Source: Fragum whitleyi (taxonomy: Eukaryota; Mollusca; Bivalvia; Cardiida; Cardiidae). Taken from it: 64,000 nt of DNA. Shown piece by piece: positions 54,871 through 64,000 of this stretch. A program made the position numbers and the translations under genes. The stretch is taken from assembly GCA_948146395.1 (NCBI GenBank), contig OX411544.1, positions 54,017,933 through 54,081,932 on the forward strand. The letters are read 5' to 3'. How positions within the stretch are numbered: the stretch's first letter is position 1; the number at the start of each line of letters is the position of its first letter. Below the pieces are notes generated by a model, which saw nothing but the letters and a program-made list of their open reading frames with translations, was not told where the DNA came from and searched no databases.

Positions 54871-56042
54871 TTCTTAATGGTCTGCCAGAATGTCACAAAA
54901 AGTAAATTGTCAAGTCTATTAGCCTTTCCTCACTGGTTATGAAGATCATAATTGATTTGTTATTAAAGATCAAAAGAAACCAGGATTAATTTTGATTGAT
55001 CTTTTTTCTCCTTCCTTGACATTTAACCCTTACTTTTATTATCAAACCATGCTCACTACTCAAGGTAATTACATCATGAAAAACAGTGTAAAAAAAGAAG
55101 AAATTGCTTGCCACAAGAAATTTCTTTTTTTTTCTTTGGCAGTTTTCTATTTAAAAGGATTGACTCATTTCATATATCATGAAAAATTAACAGTTTTTGG
55201 ACTCGCTTCTTTGAAATTGGTTTGGTCTATTATTGAGCTGTCTGTGAAGGGGTCGAGTGGGGTTCTTTTAACCCGATTGCAATGCCTCTTTGGCCAAGTG
55301 GTCAGATTGGAATGTTGGAGTTACAGTTTTAATATCTTGACCTGAATAACATCTACATTTGAGCAATGATGTTTTGATTTATTGTTTGGAAAGACCTTAA
55401 CAAGACATGTAATGATTTGTTCTTGATATGATAAGTGTTTTGTTTTATTTGAAGCAAGGCCATGCCAATAAGAAAACAGATTTATATCATAGTTTTAGAC
55501 TTGACATCAACAAAATAGGGTGCAAAGGACACAAGCATTGGGATCTTAGAATTCCTTTCTTTAATTTTGGGAGTCCCTGCTTTAGGTATATAATATTTCT
55601 TTTAGGCTATAATCTTGTATTTTGTAGATCTTGAGCCATTTCCTGTTCAAAGATAATGAAATTGATAGAAGTAATTTGATATTTCAGAGCTCAACATCAG
55701 GAAAGAAATGAAAACTGTTTAAAGAGGTCTTCAATTTTTTTCTGAAGTTGATGCCCAGAGAGTCTATGGGACTTGCATTACATAGTTTAAAGGGTTTCGG
55801 CTACTTATTTTTTCACCTCAGATGCGCAAAACCTGAATCCATTAAAACCCTGTCCATATAGTAGGTGCCTAAGAATGAATTCGGGTCATTACAAGTGCAT
55901 GTGTAAACAAATGTTGCGTCTCGTCAACCCTGTGTTTAGCATGACAAAGTGTTTGGAGTGACCTCACTGGAATTTTCTTCCGGAGGTCAATGTACGGTAA
56001 AGGTAGATCCTTTAGAAAAAGTAGTGCGACATTGCAACATTA
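54871..56042. other. No gene recognised
   Basis: A 117-codon frame at 54992-55345 has no family resemblance and is not called. The rest is AT-rich and unremarkable. Confidence 0.5.
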
Positions 56043-57899
56043 TTAGTCCCCCAGCGGTTACCGGTTGGGGGACTATAGGTTTGCTCGATTCCGTCTGTCC
56101 GTCAATCCGTCTGTCCGTCACACTTTTGTCCGGGCTATATCTTCTAAGCCATATGTGCTAGCAACTTCAAACTTGGTACACTTATAGATCTCATTGAGGA
56201 GAAGTGTCATGTTCAAGAACCGTTACTCTGCCACGCCCTTTTTTTGAGTTACTGCCCTTTGTTGTTTTTACCCTTACATTCTTGTCCGGAACATATCTCC
56301 TAAACTATGTGTGCTAGCAACTTCAAACTTTGTACACTTATAGATCTCATTGAGGAGAAGTGTCATGTTCAAGATCCATAACTCTGCCACACCCACTTTT
56401 TTAGTTATTGCCCTTTGTTGTTTTTAGCCTTACATTCTTGTCCGGATCATATCTCCTAAACTATAAGTGCTAGCAACTTCAAGCTTGGAACACTTATAGA
56501 TCTAATTGAGGACAAGTGTCATGTTCAAGAACTGTTATTCTGCCACACCTTTTTTTTGAGTTATTGCCCTTTGTTGTTTTTACCCTTACATTTTTGTCCA
56601 GATCATATCTCCTAAACCATAAGTGCTAGAAACATCAAACTTGCTACACTTATAGATATCATTGAGGACAAGTGTCATGTACAAGAACTGTCACTCTGCC
56701 ATGTCAACTTTTTGAGTTATTGCCCTTTGTAGTTTCTATCCTTACATTTTTGTCCCGTACTTATCTCCTAAACCATAAGCCCTAGCAACTTCAAACTTTG
56801 TACACTTATAGATCTCATTGAGAAGAAGTGTAATGCACAAGAACTGTTACTCTGCCACATCCACTTTTTTAGTTATTGTCCGTTGTTGTTTTTTATCCTG
56901 ACATTTTTGTCCATATCTCCTGAGCCATCAGTGCTAGAAACTTTAACATTGGTACACTTATAGATCTCATTGAGGACAAGTGGCATGTACAAGATTCATT
57001 CTTCTCCGCCCACTTTTGGAGTTTTTGCCACAGGTTGTTTTTACTCTTATTTTTTTGTTTGGGACATTGTGTTCAAAACCTAATGTGCTAGCAACTTCAA
57101 ATTTTGTATACAGTTATAGATCTAGTAAGTAGGTGATATATTATAAGAAAGGATTTTTAGCTCCACTGGCTGAAAGCCACTGGGGCTATTGTCATGGCGT
57201 TGTGTCCGTCGTGTGTCTGTCTGTCCGTGCGTCTGGTCGTAAACTTTTTCTTTAAAAATCTTCTCCTCAGAAACTACTGGATGGATTTCAACCAAACTTC
57301 ACAGGAATGATCCTTGGGTGACCCTCTTTCAAAGTTGTTCAAGAAATTTTGATCCAACGAAAAACATGGATTAAATGGGTGTGGCTAATTTCCAAATATG
57401 GTAAAAAGTGAGTTTTCTCAGATTCTAATAGATGGATACCAATTAAATTTTACATGAATGATGCTTGGGTGACCCTTTATCAGTCTACCAAAAATTATTG
57501 TGATTGGATGAAAAATATGTATTTTATGGGCGGAGGTCATTTCTCTATATGTTATAGAGTGGAAACTTTCAAAATCATTTTCTCAGAATCTACCAGATGG
57601 ATATCATCCAAATTTCACTTGAATAATACTTGAGTGACCCTCTATCAGTCTACCAAAAATTATTGTGATTGGATGAAAAATATGTATGTAATGGGCGGAG
57701 GTCATTTCTATAAATGTTATAGAGTGGAAACTTTCAAAATCATTTTCTCAGAATGTAATAGATGGATATCAACCAAATTTTACTTGATTGATCCTTGGGT
57801 GACCCATTATCATGCAGCCAAAATATATTGTCATTGGATGAAAGATAAGTATTTTATGGGCGGAGGTCATTTCCACTACTGCAAGATCAACCATGAATC

Positions 57900-60205
57900 A
57901 GCCATGAAAAATTCATGGCTTGAGCCATTAACCTCACCCATTAAAAGCGACATTGTGCTGGGCATTAATAAACCATCAAGATGCCTTGAATTTAACAATA
58001 GATTATTTTAATGGGAGAGTTATGGCCATTAAAGAAGTCATTCATGGCCATAAATGGAGAAAGGACACCATTAGATTTTCAGGAGTAATTTCTGGGGAAA
58101 TAATGACCATTACAAAAATGAATTATTGATGGGCATTGAATTTTTAATGGTAGCCATTATTAATATTAATGGTAGCCATGAATTTGTATAATTGCAAAAT
58201 TCATGACCCATTAATATTTTTCATGGCACATTTTAATGGGCAGTGGCCATTAAAAGCGACATTGTGCTGGGCATGAATTTAGATTAATGGGCAAGAATTT
58301 TATTTTCACTGCTATACCATGCCCATTATCCATAATCCTTGAAATAAATGTAATGGGCATTAAAAATAAAATGACAAATTAATGGTCAAAATATCTGCCG
58401 AGTAATGGCCATGAAAAAGTACCTACCTTTTTTTAATAGACAAAATATGGCCATTAAAGTTTACCCATTTAATGTTGTAAATGGGCATTAATTTTCTAAT
58501 GGCCAAACAATGGGGAGAAAATACCAGTCATGGACCAAAAATGATGGCCATGGAAAATTTTTATGCCTGTTATTTTTATACCCATCAATACAAATCATGC
58601 CCATTATTGCTTCCCCTTCAATGTTGGTAATCTTTAGTTTCCTAAGGTTGAAAATACATAAGTACAAATCTACAAACATTAAAGAACTTGACAGATCTTA
58701 TTCATACAATTCTTCTATAAAATTGATGGAATAATGTTTAATTGGGGTTTGAGTATATTTGCACAAATGATTTATTGCTAAAATCTTAAAAAAAAATAAA
58801 ATCTTATTTTCTTCAATTTTTGCAAATTTGAAGGATTCTTTTAAAATTTGTCTTATATTTTGTTAATCAATTGTTTTAAGTCCAACAATACAAGATTCTA
58901 TTTAAAATAATCAAATTTCAGCTGTTTACATACCTTCTGCTTGCTATTCTTCCAAATGTACAAGAGAATAAGGCAAAAAACAATTTAACTCGAAATTTTG
59001 TTTGAAAACAGCAGCCATGTTGGATTTCCATAGACTGGATTCACGGTCACTTTTAGACTGGTACTCTTGGCCATGACTTTGTATAACGACTTATTCATGG
59101 TTTGTGTCATGGGCATGAATCAAAATGAAAGTAGTTAAAGCTTTAATTCTGTATTTAATTTCTCATTAAATATTTTCTTAATTAATTAATTAATACCCAT
59201 TTCAAATAATATAAAGGGCCATGAATAAACTGATTTAGAATTCACCAGTATATGAATGGCCAGAATTAATTTTCAGAATTTTTTCAATGCCAATTAATGA
59301 ATTGATTTTTTTTATAATGGCTATTATTTTTCATATTTGGTATTTAATTATAGTCATTTATTTGGGTGATAACCTTAAATAAATGTTCATGATAGTAACT
59401 GGGCATGAATCAAAATAAAAAAAAAGTTAAAACTTTTCTGTATTCCTTTCATCCCCATTAAATAAAGTTAATGATCATGGATTATCTGATTCATAATTGT
59501 ATGATATGGCCATAAGTGATAGTCAAGATTTTTGTCATGCCAATGAGTTTTTTTTATAATGGCCATTATTTGTTACTGTTTAGTATTTAACTGTCATCTT
59601 CAATGGTTGATTTATGGGCATGAATAAATGTTCATGGTAGTTTATGGGCATGATTCAAAATTAAAAGAGAAAATGGTTAATTAGGATTTTTTATAATGGC
59701 CATTATTTGTTACTATTTGGTATTTAATGGCCATCTTCAGTGGATAATGATGGGCATGAATAAATGTTCATGGTAGTTAATGGGCATGAATCAAAATAAA
59801 AGAACTTTTAAAATTTTCAGTTTTTCTTTGATCTTATAACAATCAAAGTTAATGCCCATGAATGGTCTGATTCAGTTCAATGATATATTATGGCCATGAT
59901 TAATTGTCATAATTTATTTTAATGCCAGTGACTTTTAGCAATATTTATTATGGCCATTATTTGTCCTTTTTTTATTTCATGGCCATCATTCATGGGTGAT
60001 TGATGGGCATGAAAAAAATATACATGGTAGTTGATGGGCATGAATAAAGCTAAAACAAGAAGTAATGGCCCATTACTTTGTTAATGCCAATACTTTTATG
60101 CCGGCCCATTATATTAATCTGCATTTCATGGTTATTTAATGGTCAAATCATGAATTAATGGCCATTAGTTAGCATTTTAATGGCTAAAAGTGTTACCCAT
60201 TATTA
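57900..60205. repeat. ATGGGCAT / GGCCAT / TTAATGG word-rich domain
   Basis: Dozens of occurrences of ATGGGCATGAAT, AATGGCCAT(T/G) and their complements are strewn through an AT-rich background. A loose higher-order period (about 140-290 bp) is seen at 59110, 59401, 59646, 59784 and 60036 ('gggcatgaatcaaaataaaa'). No frame is open. It continues after the nested element at 61245-61320. Confidence 0.75.
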
Positions 60206-61238
60206 TTTTTTAGCTCCACTGGCTGAAAGCCACTGGGGCTATTGTCATGGCGTTGTGTCCGTCGTGCGTCCGTCCGTCCGTCCGTGCGGTCGTAAACTTT
60301 TTCTTTAAAAATCTTCTTCTCAGAAACTATTGGATGAATTTCAACCAAACTTCACATGAATGATCCTTGGGTAACCCTCTTTCAAAGTTGTTCAAGAAAT
60401 TTTGATCCAATGAAAAACATGGATTTAATGGGCGTGGCTAATTTCCAAATATGGTAAAAAGTGACTTTTCTCAGATTTTAATTAATAGATACCAATTAAA
60501 TTTTACATGAATGATCCTTAAAGGACCCTTTATCAGTCTACCAAAAATTATTGTGATCGGATGAAAAATATGCATTTTATGGGCGGAGGTCATTTCTCTA
60601 TATGTTATATAGTGGAAACTTTGAAAATCATTTTCTCAGAAAGTAATTGATGGATATAAACCAAATTTCACTGGAATGTTCCTTGGGTGACCTTTTATCA
60701 GTCTACCAAAAATTATTGTGATCGGATGAAAAATATGCATTTTATGGGCGGAGGTCATTTCTGTATATGTTATATAGTGGAAATTTTTAAACTCATTTTC
60801 TCAGAATGTTAACAATTGATATAAACCAAATTTCACTGGAATGTTCCTTGGGTGACCTTTTATCAGTCTACCAAAAGTTATTGTGATCAGATGAAAAATA
60901 TGCATTTTATGGGCGGAGGTCATTTCGCTATATGTTATATAGTGGAAAGTTTGAAAATCATTTTCTCAGAATGTAATTGATGGATATCAACCAAATTTCA
61001 CTGGAATGATTCTTGAGTGAAGCTTTATCAGCCTGCCAAAAATGATTGTGATCAGATGAAAAATATGTATTATATAGGCGGAGGTCATTTCTTTATATGT
61101 TATATAGTGGCATATTTGAAAATCATTTCAACATTAGTAGAACCCAAAATATCTTAAAATCTAGTCAAACCTTAGATTTGCTATTTCAAGAATTTCAAGC
61201 CTGTGGAGCGACTCAAGCCATTCATGGCTTTCTAGTTT
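60206..61238 (+). mobile_element. Helitron-like element, TAGCTCCAC end-type (innermost of nest)
   Basis: Complete: 5' hairpin, GTCCGTCCGTCCGTCC, five monomers of about 180 bp ('gggcggaggtcatttct'), then GTGGAGC, hairpin AAGCCATTCATGGCTT and TCTAGTTT. It is inserted in a T-run of the word-rich domain. Confidence 0.82.
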
Positions 61239-61535
61239 ACAAGGACTAATGGCTCATTTTAATGGTTTTCCTTGTTTTCATGGGCCATTAATGGTCTTTT
61301 AATGTAATTTTAATGGGACCCTTTTGCAGAAGTGTTCTATAAATGTTATATAGTGGAAACTTTGAAAATCATTTCAACATCAGTAGACCCAATATATATA
61401 AAAATATAGTCAAAACTAAGATTTGCTATTACAAGAATTTCAAGCCTGTGGAGCGACTCAAGCCATTCATGGCTTTCTAGTTTGTTATCCGGTGGGGGAC
61501 TCCTGTATTGCATCGCAATACAACATGCACTTGTT

Positions 61536-62289
61536 TTTGATAGTAAAATAGTAACCCGTGTGCTCATTTTTGTTCTTTTCACCTAGTTTTGCATCTCTTC
61601 TTTGATTTAACGCTTGATTTGACCTTCTCTGTGTATGATTTCCTTTGCAAAAGGACAGATAACGGATGGGGGTCGTACCAAAATTAACTGTCCTCTTCAT
61701 AGGTGGAAAAAAGACGGTACCTCTACTTAAGCTTGGGTACCCCAAAAGTTGCATGGAGTTTCCCGAGGTTTTTCTTTAAGGTAGGACATTGAACGAAGAT
61801 GAAGGGCTAAAGAGGTCAAAGGTCAAACCTTTCTATGGAACCGACCACAGCACCGGAAAAGAGGGCAATTTTATATACAACAAAGAAGGCCCAAAATCCG
61901 ATGGGGTCACTCCGTTTGCAAGGTCCCGTAGCTAAGAACGAGTGTAAGTAATCTTTCACTGAATAATGCAGGATACCATTTCTGAACACTCGTAGGCGCT
62001 AGAATTACCAAACAAGATGTCACGTGCAGGGCGCAAAAACGTATGCGAAAGTTGATTATCGATGCCCTTTTTTCACAAAACTTTTCATGTGAAAGTGGAA
62101 GATGAATTCGGTTGAATTGAAATATAACGACTACACTAAAAGAGTCACAAAAACGCAAATTTGTTGTGCGAAAAGGGGCCACCTTGGAAGTGCGTAAGGT
62201 GTCGATCCTGGCAAGACTGTGCGTAGCAAACTATGACGTAACTACCTTACACAAGTGGGTAATGAAAATAAATACGTTTTCGAAAAACG
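61536..62289. other. No gene recognised
   Basis: Less repetitive and slightly GC-richer than its surroundings. A 91-codon minus-strand frame (61907-62182) has no recognisable family and is not called. Confidence 0.45.
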
Positions 62290-62490
62290 TCGTTGATGAA
62301 TGATCATAACTTATTTAAGCTGTAGTTACTGTGCTTTGATATTTCACCAACTCTCAAAGCATAGAAAAGGGGTAGCTGACGAAGGACATTCATCTTTTGT
62401 CACAGTCCACATATCGCCTTTATCCTATATTTTCCGTGTTGATCGCCTTCTGAGAGCGTAAAAATGTCAAAATCCTAGTTACTCCTAAAA
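62290..62490. repeat. MITE related to 9299-9567, copy 3
   Basis: Contains 'gatgaatgatcataac', 'ttaagctgtagtta', 'gacattcatcttttgtcac' and 'caaaatcctagttac', matching copy 1 in order. Confidence 0.65.
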
Positions 62491-62714
62491 ATAAGACATT
62501 TTCTGAATCAAGAATTGCAATTTTACGCGTTTATGTAAGAATGTCCAAACTCCACTTGGTTGACATTTGCTGTTCCAATCCTTTTTCCAAATATTTATTT
62601 TACAGGGTTCCCAGATGGTACATTTTTCGCTTGAGGGGTCACTTAATTCAAATTCCCTCATCGGATGATATTATTAGAACGTTCTAGGCCTACTTAAAAA
62701 CTTCATAAAACAAT

Positions 62715-62862
62715 TTTTAGCTCCACTGACAAATTTCAACCCATTTTAATAGAATTTCGGCGTAGCTTAATTCCGAATATGGTAAAAAATAAAAAGTGAC
62801 TTTTCTCGGACACTTACGATGAAATTCAACAAAGTTTCACTGAGATGGTCCCTTGTTGGCAT
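62715..62862 (+). mobile_element. Helitron-like fragment, TAGCTCCAC end-type
   Basis: Starts 'tttttagctccactgacaaa' and continues with a decayed monomer ('gaatatggtaaaaaataaaa', 'gacttttctcgga'). It is interrupted at 62863. Confidence 0.55.
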
Positions 62863-63803
62863 TTTCAGCTCACCTGAGCACATCGTGCTCAAGCTGAGCT
62901 TTTGTGATCATTGGATGACCGTCGTCCGTCGTGTGTGGTCCGTCGTCAGGCGTCAACAATTTAAGTGTTTACACTCTAGAGGCCACAAATATTGACCTAT
63001 CATCATGAAACTTGGTCAGAATGTTTGTCAGAGAACACAAGGATGAACCCTATTGAAAATTGGAAGAATCTGTGCCATATCACCGGAAAAGGGGCCTAAA
63101 AGACAATTTTCTTGTTTACACTCTAGAGGCCACAAATATCGTCCAATCTTCATGAAACTTGGTCAGAATGTAAGGTCACACGGATGAACCCTATTGATAA
63201 TGGGAAGTAGCTGTGCCATATCGTGGGAAAAGGGGCCCTAAAGACAATTTTCTTTTTAACACTCTAGAGGCCACAAATATGGCCCAATCTTCTTGAAACT
63301 TGGTCAGAATGCTTGTCGGGTGACAAGGATGAAGCGTATTGAAAATATAAAGAATTCTTGCCATATCACGGGAAAGGGGGCCTAAATGTCAATTTTCTTG
63401 TTTACTTTCTATAGGTCATAAATATTGTCCAATTTTTATGAAACTTGGTCAGAATGTTGGTCAGGTCACAAGAATGAACCTTTCTAAAATTTGGAAAGAT
63501 CTGTGCCATATCACGGGAAAAGTGACCTTTATGACAATTTTCTTCTTTACACTCTAGAGTCAACAAATATGGTCCAATCTTCATGAAACTTATTCAGAAT
63601 GTTTGTCTAGTTCAAGAATGAACCCTTTTGAAAATGTGAAGGATCATGGGAAAAGGGGCCTTGATGGCAATATTCTTGTTAACACACTAGAGACCACAAG
63701 TCTTAAAAGTACAATTACGACTATTGCTGGAAAAACTTGATAATTGTTAATCTAGACAAAGATACGAAGGTGAGCGATATAGGACCATCATGGTCCTCTT
63801 GTT
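62863..63803 (+). mobile_element. Helitron-like element, AGCTCACCTGAGC end-type, full length
   Basis: 5' CAGCTCACCTGAGCAC...GTGCTCAAGCTGAGC, then GTCGTCCGTCGTGTG. Five monomers of about 140 bp follow ('tgaaacttggtcagaatg', 'ccatatcacgggaaaa'). The 3' part is AGGTGAGC, hairpin GGACCATCATGGTCC, TCTTGTT. Confidence 0.82.
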
Positions 63804-64000
63804 GTAGACTGCAAAAATAATTTTGTTTGGATGGAAAATATAATATTTAATTCCAACTAAAATTTACAGTAAATAATAATGTGTCATATTTTATCATATT
63901 ACAAAAATATTCCAAATATATGGGAAACATGTCTTTTATAGACGAAACTAAATCTAATATATTCAGATTTTTACAAAATGTTGACATTAAAAAAAAAACC
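63804..64000. other. No feature recognised
   Basis: AT-rich end of the window. Confidence 0.5.

Larger units (their letters stand above)
57154..61483 (+). mobile_element. Helitron-like element, TAGCTCCAC end-type (middle of nest)
   Basis: The 5' hairpin TAGCTCCACTGGCTGAAAGCCACTGG starts it, and about four monomers run to 57900. A 2.3 kb ATGGGCAT/GGCCAT-rich domain follows, then a nested copy of its own family (60206-61238), 80 bp more of the word-rich domain, a last monomer, GTGGAGC, hairpin AAGCCATTCATGGCTT and TCTAGTTT at 61483. Confidence 0.72.
56043..61535 (+). mobile_element. Helitron-like element, AGTCCCCC end-type (outermost of three nested)
   Basis: The 5' hairpin is AGTCCCCCAGCGGTTACCGG...GGGGGACT, then CCGTCTGTCCGTC. 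Six monomers of about 155 bp follow ('gctagcaacttcaaactt', 'gttattgccctttgttg'), up to 57153. Its 3' end reappears at 61484: GGTGGGGGACT, then hairpin GTATTGCATCGCAATAC, then 'aacatgcacttgtttt'. The gap is filled by a second element (57154-61483). The monomer is related to that of the 15554 element although the ends differ. Confidence 0.75.

Noticed and set aside
61907..62182. 91-codon minus-strand frame
   Set aside because: No motif or splice support.

Overview
This is a window of animal nuclear DNA, most likely from a marine bivalve mollusc. That is an inference from the long AT-rich introns, the metazoan host gene, the tRNA-derived SINEs, and dense minisatellite-bearing transposons of a kind known from bivalve genomes. 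The species cannot be named from sequence alone. Only two host genes are supported. Most of the rest is mobile DNA at several levels of nesting.

Host gene 1 (+ strand) is the 3' part of a Hedgehog acyltransferase (HHAT, MBOAT family). Four coding exons at 6621-6656, 8251-8452, 10312-10456 and 49274-49383 join in perfect phase. They carry the MBOAT Asp and His exactly 40 residues apart and end in a stop. Upstream exons were not found. The last intron (10457-49273) is 38.8 kb long and contains most of the interesting material.

Host gene 2 (- strand, 42912-47880) lies inside that intron in antisense. Two exons encode a protein of about 1178 residues with no name I recognise. Its C-terminal third has the acidic motifs of FEN1/XPG-type PIN-like nucleases (GEAE, GDIDAL, GGND).

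Mobile DNA. (a) At 18628-28903 is a Ngaro-type tyrosine-recombinase retrotransposon with split direct repeats in the order A1-ORFs-B1-A2-B2. It has an intact RT/RNase H, an intact tyrosine recombinase and an SGNH hydrolase. Its gag is broken by a 3.7 kb insertion that itself contains another element. (b) At least seven end-types of Helitron2/Helentron-like non-autonomous elements occur. They share one architecture: a 5' hairpin containing a short repeat, then a TTGTC/CTGTCCGTC stretch, then monomers of about 150-200 bp, then the inverted copy of the short repeat, a 3' hairpin and CT(T/A)GTTT. They insert into T-tracts and nest up to three deep (56043-61535). (c) Two copies of a 1.8-1.9 kb Harbinger-like element have TAA target duplications. 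(d) Two 450 bp TIR elements have 9-10 bp duplications (Mutator-like). (e) There are several foldback/MITE families, tRNA-derived SINEs, and fragments of LINEs and a Tc1/mariner transposase.

The oddest sequence is 57900-60205, a domain saturated on both strands with the words ATGGGCAT, GGCCAT and TTAATGG. It lies inside one Helitron-like element and codes for nothing visible. Stretches where nothing was recognised are listed as such. All gene models come from reading frames, splice-site consensus and family knowledge; no search was run.
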